Below are positions 15,470 through 24,490 of a stretch of 50,792 bases of DNA, piece by piece. This DNA comes from Candidatus Dietzia intestinipullorum (GTDB taxonomy: Bacteria > Actinomycetota > Actinomycetes > Mycobacteriales > Mycobacteriaceae): assembly GCA_019119635.1 (NCBI GenBank), contig DWWP01000027.1:1-50792 (forward strand). Direction: 5' to 3'. Made by a program: the position numbers and the translations under genes. The notes under the pieces were generated by a model. The model made no database searches. It saw nothing but the letters and a program-made list of their open reading frames with translations, and was not told where the DNA came from. Positions within the stretch are counted from its first letter, which is position 1; the number at the start of each line of letters is the position of its first letter.

Positions 15470-17113
15470 TCAGCGGCGGCGGGCCCGCCGGCGGGGAGGC
15501 GGCAGCTCGCCGGCTTCGCGCAGGTGCTCGGCGTGCACTGCCAGGGCGTCGACCAGCTCGAGCACCGAGGCGTTCTCCGGCTGCACGTCCACGCGCAGTC
15601 CGAACTCCGCGGCGGTCTCGGCGGTCCGCGGGCCGATACACGCGATGAGCGTGCGGGCGTGCGGCTTGCCCGCGATCCCGACGAGATTGCGGACGGTGGA
15701 GGAGCTGGTGAAGAAGACGGCGTCGAACCCGCCGGTCTTGATCATCTCGCGGATCTCGGCGGCCGGGGGCGCGGCGCGCACGGTGCGGTACGCGGTGACG
15801 TCCTCGATCTCCCATCCCTGGTTGCTCAGCCCCTCGGCCAGTGTCTCCGTGGCGATGTCCGCACGGGGCAGCAGGACGCGGTTGACGGGGTCCAGCACGT
15901 CGTCGTACGGCGGGAACACCTCGAGCAGCCCCAGGCTGGACTGCTCACCCGACGGCAGCAGCTCGGGCTCGATGCCCAGTTCCCGGACGCGGGCGGCGGT
16001 CCCCTCCCCCACGCAGGCGATCTTGACGCCGGAGAAGGCACGCGCGTCCAGGCCGAACTCGCAGAACTTCTCCCACACCGCGCGCACGGCGTTGGTGGAG
16101 GTGAACACGACCCACTGGTAGCGGCCGTCGACCAGCCCCTTGACCGCCCGCTCCATCTGCGCCGGGCTGCGGGGCGGCTCCACCGCGATCGTGGGGACCT
16201 CGACGGGCACGGCACCGTGCTCGGCGATCCGGTCGCTCATCTCGGCGGACTGCGCCTTGGTGCGCGGGACCAGCACGTTCCAGCCGAACATGGCGCGGGA
16301 CTCCCACCACTGGTGACGGTGGCGCTCGCCGGCGGACTTACCGATCGTCACCACCAGGTCGCCCTCCATCTCGCGGCCGACCTCGGCCATGGTGGCCAGG
16401 GTGCCGTCGGCCGACTTCTGGGCGCACAGCGACCCCGAGCCGGTGACGGTGACGGGGGTCCCCGCGGCCAGTCCCTGCTCGGCCATCGCGGAGGCGGCCT
16501 CGGCGAGGTACGGGGCGGCGGTGCGCAGCACGATCGGGCCGGGCCCCGCGACCAGCGACGTCCAGTCGATCTTGCCGCGGCCGTCGGCGAAGACGTAGTT
16601 GGAGCCGAGCGCGATCCCGGCGAACGCCGGCACGGCGGTGGCCTCGGCGACGCCGGGCACCACCTCGAACGGCACGACCGTGCGGCCGATACCGGCGATC
16701 TCGCTGACGGTCGCGTCGGCGGTCATCGGGTCACCGGTGACCAGGCGCACCACGTCGTGGCCCTTCTTGGCCTCCGTGGCGACCTGCTTGGCGACGGCGG
16801 CCGGCTCGCCCAGCACGGGCCGGATGTCGGCGGCGGTGGGGGCGGGCAGCGCCTTGAGCCGCTTGACCTCGGCCTTGTTCTCGTCGGCGACGGCGGCGTC
16901 CATCTCGGCCTGCCGCTCGTCGAGCAGCTCCTGCGGCACGGGGACCTCGGTGGCGACGAGCGCCAGCACCTCGGCGGAGACGTCGGCGTCCGCGAAGACG
17001 ATCGCGGTGCCGGCGAGGACCTCGCGGGCCCGGCAGGTGAGCATCCCCGCGTTGCCTGGTCCGCCGCCCACGAAGCGGACGGTTCCGGGGCGGGTGTTAC
17101 GTGCTCGAGTCAT
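15470..17113 (-). CDS. hemD: Bifunctional uroporphyrinogen-III C-methyltransferase / synthase (CobA-HemD fusion)
   Basis: 547 residues. The N-terminal half has SAM-dependent tetrapyrrole methylase features: VRFVGGGPGNAGMLTCRA at the start, LVTGDPMTADATV near 125, and VPGVAEATAVPAFAGIALG. The C-terminal half (from about 270) is uroporphyrinogen-III synthase, with VFTSTNAVRAVWE and FFTSSSTVRNLVG. The first activity leads to siroheme or cobalamin, the second to heme. This fusion is usual in Mycobacteriales (Rv0511). The tail is very basic (RRRARRR). The ATG at 17113 lies 64 bases after hemC. Confidence 0.93.
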   Translation of the reverse strand: MTRARNTRPGTVRFVGGGPGNAGMLTCRAREVLAGTAIVFADADVSAEVLALVATEVPVPQELLDERQAEMDAAVADENKAEVKRLKALPAPTAADIRPVLGEPAAVAKQVATEAKKGHDVVRLVTGDPMTADATVSEIAGIGRTVVPFEVVPGVAEATAVPAFAGIALGSNYVFADGRGKIDWTSLVAGPGPIVLRTAAPYLAEAASAMAEQGLAAGTPVTVTGSGSLCAQKSADGTLATMAEVGREMEGDLVVTIGKSAGERHRHQWWESRAMFGWNVLVPRTKAQSAEMSDRIAEHGAVPVEVPTIAVEPPRSPAQMERAVKGLVDGRYQWVVFTSTNAVRAVWEKFCEFGLDARAFSGVKIACVGEGTAARVRELGIEPELLPSGEQSSLGLLEVFPPYDDVLDPVNRVLLPRADIATETLAEGLSNQGWEIEDVTAYRTVRAAPPAAEIREMIKTGGFDAVFFTSSSTVRNLVGIAGKPHARTLIACIGPRTAETAAEFGLRVDVQPENASVLELVDALAVHAEHLREAGELPPPRRRARRR

Positions 17114-17177
17114 TGTTCGTCTCTCCGTGGTGTGGGTGCCGCGCGCTGGCTGCGCGCGAAAATGGGAGTACCGGGGG

Positions 17178-18176
17178 TCAGGATTCGCCGACGGTCGGTG
17201 GCGCCGTCGTGGATTCTCGCGGTACGAGCGGGTCCCGTTCCTCGGACTGCTCGTTGGCCATGAGGTCGCGCGCCCCCCTGCCGAGCAGGTCCGCCGCGAG
17301 GCGGCGTCCCAACTCGTCGGCGGCGGCCACCGGGCCGTCGGGATGCTCTGCCGTACGGCTGGTGCCCTCGGCGCGCAGCACGGTCGACCCGTCGTGGGCG
17401 GCCACCACCGCATACAGCGTCAGCTCGCCGTCCCGGAGTTCGGCGCGCGCCCCGACGGGGGCGGTGCAGCCGGCCTCGAGGTCCGCGAGCAGGCGCCGTT
17501 CGGCGACGACACGGGTGCGCGAGGGGAGGTGGTCCAGCAGCGCGACGGCGGCCGCCGCCTCGTCGTCGTCGGCGCGGGCCTCGACGGCGAGGGCGCCCTG
17601 CGCCGGGGACGGCAGCATCTGGTCGATCCCGAACCGCTGGGTGGCGCGCTCGCCCACCCCCACGCGGTCGAGGCCGGCGGCGGCGAGGACCACCGCGTCG
17701 AGCTCCCCGTCCGTGACGTATCCCATGCGCGTGTCGATGTTTCCGCGCAGCGGGCGCAGGTCCAGGTCGGGTCGCACGGCGGCGAGCTGGGAACGACGAC
17801 GAGGAGCCGACGTCCCCACGCGCGCGCCCTCGGGCAGCGTGTCCAGCGTCAACCCGTCGCGGGCGATGAGCACGTCCGACGGGTCCACGCGCGGCGGCAC
17901 CGCGATGGGCGCGAAGCGCTCGTCGCGCGCCGTGGGCAGGTCCTTGTACGAGTGGACGGCCACGTCACAGTCGCAGCGTTCGAGCGCCGCCCGCAGTTCC
18001 ATGGTGAACACGCCCACGCCGATCCGCTCGACCGGCGCCATCACCACGTCGCCCCTGGTCCGCACGATCACCAGCTCGGCCGGGTACCCGGCCGCGATGA
18101 GCGCGTCGCGGACGTGCCCCGCCTGGGTGGTGGCGAGGTTGCTCCCCCGCGTGCCCACCTTGAGTGTCCTGCTCAT
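17178..18176 (-). CDS. hemC: Hydroxymethylbilane synthase (porphobilinogen deaminase)
   Basis: 332 residues. It joins four porphobilinogens into hydroxymethylbilane. The dipyrromethane cofactor attaches to Cys237 in [11 protein letters not shown]. Substrate-binding motifs [24 protein letters not shown] and RGNIDTR are present. The C-terminus, after about residue 305, adds a short acidic and proline-containing tail. The ATG at 18176 overlaps the hemA stop (ATGA). Confidence 0.96.
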   Translation of the reverse strand: MSRTLKVGTRGSNLATTQAGHVRDALIAAGYPAELVIVRTRGDVVMAPVERIGVGVFTMELRAALERCDCDVAVHSYKDLPTARDERFAPIAVPPRVDPSDVLIARDGLTLDTLPEGARVGTSAPRRRSQLAAVRPDLDLRPLRGNIDTRMGYVTDGELDAVVLAAAGLDRVGVGERATQRFGIDQMLPSPAQGALAVEARADDDEAAAAVALLDHLPSRTRVVAERRLLADLEAGCTAPVGARAELRDGELTLYAVVAAHDGSTVLRAEGTSRTAEHPDGPVAAADELGRRLAADLLGRGARDLMANEQSEERDPLVPRESTTAPPTVGES

Positions 18177-19474
18177 GACGCCTCCTCGTCCACGCTGTCG
18201 AGGTCGAACAGGGTGCGGACCACCTCGGCGTAGTTCTCTCCGTCCGGGCGGGCGGCGAGCTCCTTGAACCGCACCGTGGGCGGGTGCAGCAGCTTGTCCA
18301 CCACCCGGCGCACGGTGTTGGCCACCTCGTCGCGGTCCTTGGGATCCAGGTCCGGCAGCCGGGCCTCCAGCCGACGCATCTCGGCGGCGACCACCTGGCC
18401 GCCGCGGCCACGCAGCCGGCCGATGAGCGGACCGACGCCGGCCATCCGCTCGGCCTGCATGTACGCGTCCAGCTCGGCGTCGACGATCGTCCGGGCGGCG
18501 TCGGCGTCCGCCGCGGCCGCCGACGTCTCCGGGTCGGCCTTGAGCGCCTCGATGCCCAGCACGGTGACGCCGGGCAGCCCCGCGACCGCCGGGTCGACGT
18601 CCCGGGGCATGCCGAGATCGCAGATCACGAGAGGCCGCTCGGCGTCGCGTCGGGACAACGCCGTGTGGACGTCGCCCAGCGTGACCACGGTTCCGACGGC
18701 ACCGGTGCAGGTGAAGAGGATGTCGGCCCCGGCCACCCTGTCGGCGAGCTCGTCGATCGGGAACGCCTCGGCCTCCGTGCCGGCGTCGCGGGCGATCTCC
18801 GACAGTCGCTCGGCGCGCTCCGGGGTGCGGTTGGTGACCTCGATGTGCTCGATCCCGTTACGACTCAGGTGTGCGACGGCGAGTCCGCCCATCGCGCCGG
18901 CGCCGAGTACGACCGCCCGTCGCCCGTCCAGGGTGTCGCCGTCGAGGATCTGCGCGGCCCGATCCAGGGCCACCGAGACCACCGAGGCCCCGGCGGAGTC
19001 GATACCCGTCTCCGTGTGCACCCGCTTGCCCACGTGCAGCGCCTGCTGCGCGAGCCGGTGCAGGGTGGTGCCCGCGGTGCCGATGTCCGAGGCGGACTGG
19101 TACGCGGTGCGGATCTGACCGATGATCTGCTGCTCCCCCACGACCATCGAGTCCAGACCCGATGCCACGGAGAACAGGTGCTCGGCGGCGGACTCGGAGT
19201 ACCGGACGTAGAGGTGCCGGCTCAGCTCGTCCAACGACAGGCCCGAGTGGCGGGACAGCAGGCCCACCACGTCGTCGAGCGCCGGATGGAAGGCGCCCAC
19301 GGCCGCGTAGACCTCGACGCGGTTACAGGTGGCGACGATCATCGCCTCGCCGACGTGCGCTCCCGTCGTCAGTTCCTCGGTGAGTGCGTCCCGGTCGGAC
19401 TCGGCCACCGCCGCCGCCTCGAGAAGGGCGACCGGCGCACTGTGGTGGGACATGCCCACGAGAAGAATGCTCAC
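18173..19474 (-). CDS. hemA: Glutamyl-tRNA reductase
   Basis: 433 residues. It reduces glutamyl-tRNA to glutamate-1-semialdehyde with NADPH, the committed step of the C5 heme pathway. The catalytic cysteine is Cys50 in [19 protein letters not shown] opens the protein, EQQIIGQIR lies in the tRNA/substrate domain, and the NADPH domain has [12 protein letters not shown]. The C-terminal dimerisation helix follows. It starts with GTG at 19474 as the first gene of hemACDB. No rex gene precedes it, unlike in many other actinobacteria. Confidence 0.96.
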   Translation of the reverse strand: MSILLVGMSHHSAPVALLEAAAVAESDRDALTEELTTGAHVGEAMIVATCNRVEVYAAVGAFHPALDDVVGLLSRHSGLSLDELSRHLYVRYSESAAEHLFSVASGLDSMVVGEQQIIGQIRTAYQSASDIGTAGTTLHRLAQQALHVGKRVHTETGIDSAGASVVSVALDRAAQILDGDTLDGRRAVVLGAGAMGGLAVAHLSRNGIEHIEVTNRTPERAERLSEIARDAGTEAEAFPIDELADRVAGADILFTCTGAVGTVVTLGDVHTALSRRDAERPLVICDLGMPRDVDPAVAGLPGVTVLGIEALKADPETSAAAADADAARTIVDAELDAYMQAERMAGVGPLIGRLRGRGGQVVAAEMRRLEARLPDLDPKDRDEVANTVRRVVDKLLHPPTVRFKELAARPDGENYAEVVRTLFDLDSVDEEAS

Positions 19475-19700
19475 CTACGACCCCCGGGCGCGGGCGCGAA
19501 ATCGCCCCGTGCCAGAATTGACGGGAGACCGCCGGACACACACGCGGAACGCTGGTCCACAGTCGGTCGTCTCCTGTCGATGTGCACGGCTGTGTTCAGA
19601 CGAGAACCGAATGGTCTTCGCCCTCCGGGACGGCCGTGGCCGGAGCCTTCGTTCGACCCGCAACGCGATCCACCGTAACCCGCATGACACCCCGGGACAA
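19475..19700 (-). promoter_or_regulatory. hemA promoter and about 190-base leader
   Basis: On the minus strand, TTGTCC (plus coordinates 19695-19700) and TACGGT (19672-19677) are 17 bases apart, the best -35/-10 pair in this part. Transcription would start near 19665 and leave about 190 untranslated bases before the hemA GTG. No known riboswitch is recognised. The short open frames here are not gene-like. The region also carries the promoter of the divergent gene at 19762. Confidence 0.5.
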
Positions 19701-19748
19701 AACCGTCCCCGGGGCGGATGCTATGCCCGGCGCCCGGCCCCCGAACCG

Positions 19749-19754
19749 TAGAAT
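19749..19754 (+). promoter_or_regulatory. -10 element of the 115-residue membrane protein gene (leaderless)
   Basis: TAGAAT followed by seven bases and GTG at 19762. No ribosome-binding site is present. Confidence 0.5.
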
Positions 19755-19761
19755 CGGGCCC

Positions 19762-20109
19762 GTGACTACCCTTTATGACATTCTTGTCCTCCTGCATCTG
19801 CTGTTCATGGCCGCACTCATCGGCGGCTATTTCGTCGCCGCCACGCAGCGCAGCGGCATCAACACCGTCATGGTGTGGGGTGCACGGCTCCAGCTGCTCA
19901 CCGGGCTGGCACTGATGGGCGTGGCCATCGCCGACGATCTGGACGTGAACCACACCAAGCTCGGCATCAAACTGCTCATCGCGCTGGCCGTGGTGGCACT
20001 GGCCGAGATCTCGGCGGGCAAGCAGAAGCGCGGCGCGGCCAACCCCACGCTCGTGCACATCGCCGGCGTGCTCGCGTTGGTGAACGTCGTCATCGCCGTC
20101 TTCGTCTAG
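19762..20109 (+). CDS. Small four-helix membrane protein
   Basis: 115 residues from GTG (TTLYDILVLLHLLFM). Four helices fill the protein: about 5-25, 36-56, 66-84 and 94-114. It resembles small conserved hydrophobic proteins of Mycobacteriales, but no function is known. It diverges from hemA and converges on the glutaredoxin-like gene. The upstream part of the open frame (from 19582) is antisense to the hemA leader and lies before the predicted transcription start. Confidence 0.75.
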   Translation: MTTLYDILVLLHLLFMAALIGGYFVAATQRSGINTVMVWGARLQLLTGLALMGVAIADDLDVNHTKLGIKLLIALAVVALAEISAGKQKRGAANPTLVHIAGVLALVNVVIAVFV

Positions 20110-20140
20110 ACCCTGCCCGTTCCGGGACGGCCGGGGCGCC

Positions 20141-20404
20141 TCAGTCTGTGAAGCGCTCCGGCCGGGCCAGGTCCGCGGCGAGCTCGTCGTCGTCGACCTC
20201 CCAACACGAGTGTTCGGCACCGTCCACCAGGACGACGGGGAGGCGGTCGCCGTACTCGAGGGCGAGCTCCCGGTCCCCGGCCAGGTCCACGTCCACCACC
20301 TCCACGGCCGCGCCCGCCGCCGCGCACAGCGGGGCGATCTGATCGTGGACGCGGACGCAGCTCCCGCAGCCCTCGCGTGTCAGCAGGGTCACCGTGTGCA
20401 CCAT
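20141..20404 (-). CDS. Glutaredoxin-like thiol protein (Rv0508-type)
   Basis: 87 residues of the short glutaredoxin/DUF836 type. It begins [21 protein letters not shown], with the CGSC redox centre near residues 13-16. The cis-Pro motif RLPVVLVDG is near 55. It probably handles small disulfides, perhaps with mycothiol, which MshA in this window would help to make. The M. tuberculosis homologue immediately precedes hemA; here the small membrane protein gene lies between. Confidence 0.85.
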   Translation of the reverse strand: MVHTVTLLTREGCGSCVRVHDQIAPLCAAAGAAVEVVDVDLAGDRELALEYGDRLPVVLVDGAEHSCWEVDDDELAADLARPERFTD

Positions 20405-20438
20405 GCCTCGATAGTGCCCGACCGCTACGGGCCTGCCC

Positions 20439-20466
20439 TAGGATGGGGTGCGACGACCTGAGGAGG
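20439..20466 (+). promoter_or_regulatory. -10 element and strong ribosome-binding site of the SerB-type gene
   Basis: TAGGAT at 20439-20444, then AGGAGG at 20461-20466, nine bases before GTG 20476. This is a leadered gene and the perfect Shine-Dalgarno decides the start. Confidence 0.6.
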
Positions 20467-20475
20467 TCCATCCCG

Positions 20476-21495
20476 GTGAACGAGAGTCACGACGAGGACG
20501 CGACCGGCTTCCGGTTCCCGGGGAGAGCGGACATCATCGGGGCCGCCAGCCGGCTGATCTGGCGCCGCCGCAATGCCCGTGACCAGCGTGTGGCCGGTGA
20601 GGCCTCCGCCAAGAACGCCGTCAAGATCGAGGGCCCGGCGGAGCCGCCGGTCGAGGCGCCGGAGGTCGCCGAGGCGGACGAGGACCACGCGGTCGAGCCC
20701 TTTGTGCCCGACCCTCGCGTCGCCGCGTTCTTCGATGTGGACAACACCCTCATCCAGGGCGCCTCGATCCTCCTGCTGGCGCGCGGGCTGGCCAAGCACA
20801 AGTTCTTCACCGGTCGCGACGTGGCGGGCATGGCCTGGACGCAGCTCAAGTTCCGGGTCTCGGGCAAGGAGAACGCCGACGACGTGGCGGCGGGCCGGGA
20901 GAAAGCACTGAGCTTTGTCGAGGGGCACACGGTCACCGAGCTGACGCAGCTGAGCGAGGAGGTCGTGGACGGCTCGATGCTCGACCGGGTCTGGCCCGGC
21001 ACCCGGGCCCTCGTGCAGATGCACCTCGACGCCGGCCAGCAGGTGTGGCTGGTGACGGCCACCCCCGTCGAGCTGGCCCGCGTCATCGCGACGCGACTGG
21101 GACTGTCCGGCGCGCTCGGCACCGTCGCGGAGAACGAGGGCGGGGTCTACACCGGGCGCCTCGTGGGCGACATCCTGCACGGCCCCGGCAAGGCGCACGC
21201 CGTGGCCGCGCTCGCCGACTCCGAGGACTTCGACCTGTCCAGGTGCTACGCCTACTCGGACAGCTTCAACGACATGCCCATGCTGACGCAGGTCGGGAAC
21301 CCGGTGGCCATCAACCCGGATTCCAAGCTGCGCAAGTACGCGGCCGAGAACGGCTGGGACATCAAGGATTTCCGCACCGTGCGCAAGGCCGCCAAGAAGG
21401 CGATGCCCGGTGTGCTCGCGGTCGGCGGTGTGGCCGCGGCGGCCCGCTCCCCCTACGGGATCCGCGCACTGGGCCGGGCCCGACGCCTCTTCTGA
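20476..21495 (+). CDS. serB1: HAD-family hydrolase, SerB-like (Rv0505c type)
   Basis: 339 residues. The HAD core starts at [11 protein letters not shown], with nucleophile Asp87 and Asp89. Motif II is in VTATPVE, and motif IV is [13 protein letters not shown] with the metal-binding aspartates. The group is annotated as phosphoserine phosphatase SerB1; the real substrate may be another phosphomonoester, for instance a lysophospholipid-type molecule. An 80-residue N-terminal extension, first basic then acidic, precedes the core. The C-terminus is basic ([11 protein letters not shown]...RARRLF). It converges on the acyltransferase gene. Confidence 0.85.
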   Translation: MNESHDEDATGFRFPGRADIIGAASRLIWRRRNARDQRVAGEASAKNAVKIEGPAEPPVEAPEVAEADEDHAVEPFVPDPRVAAFFDVDNTLIQGASILLLARGLAKHKFFTGRDVAGMAWTQLKFRVSGKENADDVAAGREKALSFVEGHTVTELTQLSEEVVDGSMLDRVWPGTRALVQMHLDAGQQVWLVTATPVELARVIATRLGLSGALGTVAENEGGVYTGRLVGDILHGPGKAHAVAALADSEDFDLSRCYAYSDSFNDMPMLTQVGNPVAINPDSKLRKYAAENGWDIKDFRTVRKAAKKAMPGVLAVGGVAAAARSPYGIRALGRARRLF

Positions 21496-21565
21496 GCCGC
21501 GCGCTGCCCGCCCGCGCCGACCGGCGACACAGGGGTCTGTGGCCAGTACAGCTAGTCGGGTGGTC

Positions 21566-22699
21566 TCAGCCGAAGAAGACGCTGCTGCGCCGCGCGAGAT
21601 TGCGGAACAGGGTGTTCTGGATGGTCTCGCGCACCTGGTCCGTGATCTCGAAGACCACCATCGGGTCGTCGGCGGCGTCGGGGCTGAGATGCCCGGTCTC
21701 GATGGGCTCGCCGAACTCCATGGTCCATTTGGTGGGCAACGGGATCCCGCCGAGGCCGCCGAGCAACGGGAACGTGGGCGTAATGGGCATGTACGGCAGG
21801 CCCAGCAGCCGGGCGAGGGCGGGGATCTCGCCGAGCTTGGGGTAGATCTCCTCCGAGCCCACGACCGAGCACGGGATGATCGGCGAGCCCGCCGCCAGCG
21901 CGGTGGCCACGAACCCGCCGCGGCCGAACCGCTGCAGCCGGTAGCGGTCGGCGAACGGCTTGCCCAGCCCCTTGAAGCCCTCGGGCCACACGGCCACCAC
22001 ATGGCCCGCCTCGAGGAGCCGTTCCGCATCGGCCGCGCAGGCCAGCGTGGCGCCGGCCCGCCGGGCGAACGGGGCGGACACCGGCAGCGTCATCGCGAGG
22101 TCCGCGGCGAGCAGCCTCAGGGGGCGGCCGCCGTGGTCGTTGACCGCGACGGTGGTCATGAGCCCGTCCAGCGGGAGCACGCCCGCGTGGTTGGACACGA
22201 TCAGTCCGGAGTCGGTGGCGGGGATGTTCTCCGCGCCGATCACCTCGACGCGGAACCAGTGCTCGAAGAGCGGGCGCCAGAGGGGCAACCACACGGTGCG
22301 GTGGAAGTGCTCGTCGAACCCGAACTCGTCGACCTCGTACCCGCCGGTCACCCGCGCGGCGACGATCTCGCCCGCCGTCTGGATGGAGTCGACCAGACCG
22401 GAGAGCATGCTCACGTCGCCGGTGGCCAGCGCGGTGTCGACCGTGCGGGCGATGTCGCGCACGGGGGCCAGGGTCTCGGCGTCGACGGGCAGCGCCTCGA
22501 GCACCTGCCCGAGCGCGGCGCGCATCGAGCCCAGGAAGTCGTCGACGATCCGCCCGATCTCGGTCGCGGCGGCATCGCTGCTGGTGGTGGCGCCGAGGAA
22601 GCCCTCGCCCACCACGCGGTCGCTGCGGGAATCACGACGTCCCTCGCCCCAGCGTGGGCCACCGAGGGGCTGACTCAGGTCGAATTCGGGGCCCTTCAC
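21566..22699 (-). CDS. Lysophospholipid-type acyltransferase (PlsC superfamily, Rv0502 type)
   Basis: 377 residues. A 140-residue N-terminal region, partly disordered and acidic, precedes the acyltransferase domain. The catalytic block is SNHAGVLPLD (His171, Asp178), a longer H-to-D spacing than the classical HX4D. Motif III is WPEGFKGLGKPFADRY in place of EGTR. The pattern fits the mycobacterial Rv0502 group, thought to acylate envelope lipids; the substrate is unknown. GTG at 22699 shares GTGA with the epimerase stop, and GAGGAGG lies just upstream inside that gene. Confidence 0.82.
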   Translation of the reverse strand: MKGPEFDLSQPLGGPRWGEGRRDSRSDRVVGEGFLGATTSSDAAATEIGRIVDDFLGSMRAALGQVLEALPVDAETLAPVRDIARTVDTALATGDVSMLSGLVDSIQTAGEIVAARVTGGYEVDEFGFDEHFHRTVWLPLWRPLFEHWFRVEVIGAENIPATDSGLIVSNHAGVLPLDGLMTTVAVNDHGGRPLRLLAADLAMTLPVSAPFARRAGATLACAADAERLLEAGHVVAVWPEGFKGLGKPFADRYRLQRFGRGGFVATALAAGSPIIPCSVVGSEEIYPKLGEIPALARLLGLPYMPITPTFPLLGGLGGIPLPTKWTMEFGEPIETGHLSPDAADDPMVVFEITDQVRETIQNTLFRNLARRSSVFFG

Positions 22700-23850
22700 G
22701 CGGGTTCCTCCTCGATCGGGTCGGGCAGTGCGCCCAGTGCCTCCAGCTCGGTCACGGTCCGGTCCAGCGACCGCTTCAGGCGCGCGGCCACGGGCCTCGG
22801 GAGCACGGCCGCCACCTTGGCGGTGCTGCGTTCGAGCGAGGCACGCGTCACCAGCGGCTCGGTTCCGGAGTCCACGAGATAGGCCTGCAGCGCCTCCTCG
22901 GTGGTGTACTGCGGCGTGAACCCGAACTGCTCCCGCATGCGCGTGGTGTCCACGACGCGGCCGAAGCGCAGGTACCGCAGCTGTGACGGGCCGATGTCGC
23001 GCATCCCCTGACTGGACAACATCCGTGCGGCGATCTTGAAGGCGGGAGAGAGCACTGGCAGCGGGACGTGTCCGGCGCGGCGGATGGCCTGCGTGAGCGT
23101 GAGGACCCCGTCCGCGGCGATGTTGTAGGTGCCGGGTGGCGCCATACCGGACGCGGCGCGCAGCAGGGCGTCGAGCGCATCCTGCGGGTGCAGCAACTGG
23201 ATCCGTGGGTCGTAACCCGCCAGCACGGGTGTGATCGAGGGCGCGAGCAGCTCCCCGAACACAGTCGGCTCGGGCAGGCCGAGGATGGCGGGGATGCGCA
23301 TGATGGTCACGTCGATGTCCGGGCGCTTGCGGGACATCCCACGCACATACCCCTCGACAGACAGGTGATCGAGCGGGATGCCGCCGCTGGGTTGGCGTCG
23401 GGCCGCCATGTCCTCGGTGAACATCGCCGGGTCGACCCCGGAGGAGCCGTACACGGTGGTCGAGGAGATGAGCACGAACCGGCTGACCGTGGCCGCCCGA
23501 CCGCACGCGGCGATCACGTGCATGGAGCCCATGATGTTGGCTTCCTTGACGGCGGCGCGTCCACCGGTCGCGAAGTCGGTGTGGTGCAGCCCGGCGTGGA
23601 CCACCGTGTCGATCTCGGCGTCGCGCAGGATCCCCTGGAGCCGTGGCGACTGCGGGTCCAGTCGCACGAACTCGGCGTCGCGCATCCGGCGCCGGTGCTG
23701 CGGCGAGGGCTTGACCGAATCGATCGCCAGCACCCTCTCCACACCGTCGGTGCGCAGCAACATCCCCACGAGGTGCGCCCCGAGGTAGCGGCTGCCACCC
23801 ACGACCGCGACGGCGCGTGACGGTCGACGAGTGGGGGCTGCGGAGTTCAC
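22696..23850 (-). CDS. NAD-dependent epimerase/dehydratase-like protein (Rv0501 type)
   Basis: 384 residues of the extended SDR fold. The Rossmann motif is VVGGSRYLGAHLV (about 17-29), with LISSTTVYGSSG in the active-site strand. The Tyr-x-x-x-Lys pair expected about 25 residues later is not evident: the stretch reads LDHLSVEGYVRG. M. tuberculosis Rv0501 is labelled galE2, but the altered dyad argues against a simple UDP-galactose epimerase. It is co-transcribed with the acyltransferase, so a lipid or envelope-sugar role is possible. GTG at 23850 is chosen from the leaderless promoter. Confidence 0.8.
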   Translation of the reverse strand: MNSAAPTRRPSRAVAVVGGSRYLGAHLVGMLLRTDGVERVLAIDSVKPSPQHRRRMRDAEFVRLDPQSPRLQGILRDAEIDTVVHAGLHHTDFATGGRAAVKEANIMGSMHVIAACGRAATVSRFVLISSTTVYGSSGVDPAMFTEDMAARRQPSGGIPLDHLSVEGYVRGMSRKRPDIDVTIMRIPAILGLPEPTVFGELLAPSITPVLAGYDPRIQLLHPQDALDALLRAASGMAPPGTYNIAADGVLTLTQAIRRAGHVPLPVLSPAFKIAARMLSSQGMRDIGPSQLRYLRFGRVVDTTRMREQFGFTPQYTTEEALQAYLVDSGTEPLVTRASLERSTAKVAAVLPRPVAARLKRSLDRTVTELEALGALPDPIEEEPA

Positions 23851-23857
23851 CCGCCCC

Positions 23858-23863
23858 AGTCTA
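23858..23863 (-). promoter_or_regulatory. -10 element of the epimerase-acyltransferase operon (leaderless)
   Basis: TAGACT on the minus strand, seven bases before GTG 23850. It lies downstream of the bS22 terminator hairpins, so the operon is independent of bS22. Confidence 0.55.
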
Positions 23864-23917
23864 GTCGTGCACCACCCCGCCACGGGGCTTGGTCCCGCGA
23901 CTGCCCCGAAGACACCG

Positions 23918-23947
23918 ATGCCCGCCACCGATCGACGGTGACGGGCA
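23918..23947 (-). terminator. Second hairpin after bS22
   Basis: ATGCCCG (23918-23924) pairs with CGGGCAT (23941-23947), and ACCG with CGGT inside, separated by one two-base mismatch and a short loop. It follows the first bS22 hairpin and precedes the epimerase promoter. Confidence 0.55.
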
Positions 23948-23960
23948 TCCGCTACAGGCG

Positions 23961-23996
23961 TGAGTCCGGGCGCCTACCGGCGCGCCGCCGGACTCA
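23961..23996 (-). terminator. Terminator hairpin overlapping the bS22 stop codon
   Basis: TGAGTCCGG (23961-23969) pairs with CCGGACTCA (23988-23996) over nine bases. A nested GCGCC/GGCGC stem sits within (23970-23974 with 23979-23983). The outer arm includes the stop codon of bS22. There is no clear U-tract, as is common in high-GC actinobacteria. Confidence 0.6.
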
Positions 23997-24095
23997 CTTA
24001 CCGAGTTTACGACGCTGCACGCGGGTCCGACGCAGCATCTTGCGGTGCTTCTTCTTGGACATACGCTTGCGGCGCTTCTTGATCACAGAACCCAT
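23994..24095 (-). CDS. Ribosomal protein bS22 (AURKAIP1/COX24-domain small basic protein)
   Basis: 33 residues: [17 protein letters not shown] followed by [16 protein letters not shown]. From memory this is nearly identical to the mycobacterial 33-residue protein Rv0500B, found in mycobacterial ribosome structures on the small subunit and named bS22. More than half of the residues are basic. AGGTGA lies five bases before the ATG. It sits between the HTH gene and the epimerase gene, as in mycobacteria, and is short enough to be missed by length-filtered gene callers. Confidence 0.93.
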   Translation of the reverse strand: MGSVIKKRRKRMSKKKHRKMLRRTRVQRRKLGK

Positions 24096-24139
24096 AGGGG
24101 GTCACCTACCTGTCGACTGCTGGTCGTGGCTTACGGCCC

Positions 24140-24176
24140 GCCGGCGTCTGCGCCGGCACGGAACCCGTTCAGAATA
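24140..24176 (-). promoter_or_regulatory. bS22 promoter and leader hairpin
   Basis: TATTCT on the minus strand (24171-24176) is a good -10 element, giving a leader of about 70 bases. A seven-base-pair hairpin with a four-base loop (GCCGGCG 24140-24146 with CGCCGGC 24151-24157) lies in that leader. It could stabilise the short mRNA or take part in ribosomal-protein feedback. Confidence 0.45.
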
Positions 24177-24239
24177 GCCGCACGGCGGTCCTGCCACGAA
24201 AACGGACCCCGGGGGAGACGACCTGACGGTCGGGCGCGG

Positions 24240-24461
24240 TCAGCCGGCCGAGTAGTACGAGGTGTCGAGATATTCGTGCACGGCCTTGGAGTGCACACGG
24301 AACGAGCGTCCCACCCGCACGGCGGGCAGTTCTCCCGAGTGCACGAGACGGTAGACCGTCATCTTGGACACGCGCATCAGCGCAGCGACCTCGGCGACGG
24401 TGAGGAACTGGGATCCTCCGCCCGCCTGCGCGCCGCTTTCGTTCTTGTCGGTGCTCGACAT
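24240..24461 (-). CDS. BldC/excisionase-like helix-turn-helix protein (Rv0500A type)
   Basis: 73 residues. After a flexible 18-residue head comes FLTVAEVAALMRVSKMTVYRL, a MerR-type winged helix-turn-helix, then VHSGELPAVRVGRSFRVHSKAV and a short tail ending SYYSAG. Proteins of this group (BldC in Streptomyces, Rv0500A in M. tuberculosis) bind DNA, and BldC does so in head-to-tail arrays. The targets here are unknown. The ATG at 24461 is chosen because similarity starts there; the longer frame to 24617 runs through the promoter and leader hairpin. Confidence 0.87.
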   Translation of the reverse strand: MSSTDKNESGAQAGGGSQFLTVAEVAALMRVSKMTVYRLVHSGELPAVRVGRSFRVHSKAVHEYLDTSYYSAG

Positions 24462-24490
24462 TGTCACAACCCTTCGTTGCACGCGTCGTG

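Noticed and set aside
14540-17263. Open frame of 907 codons on the plus strand
   Set aside because: It is antisense to hemB and hemD, both unmistakable, and its composition is the usual GC-driven shadow.
19475-20220. Minus-strand frames upstream of hemA
   Set aside because: They cover the hemA promoter and leader and run antisense to the membrane protein at 19762; no family similarity.
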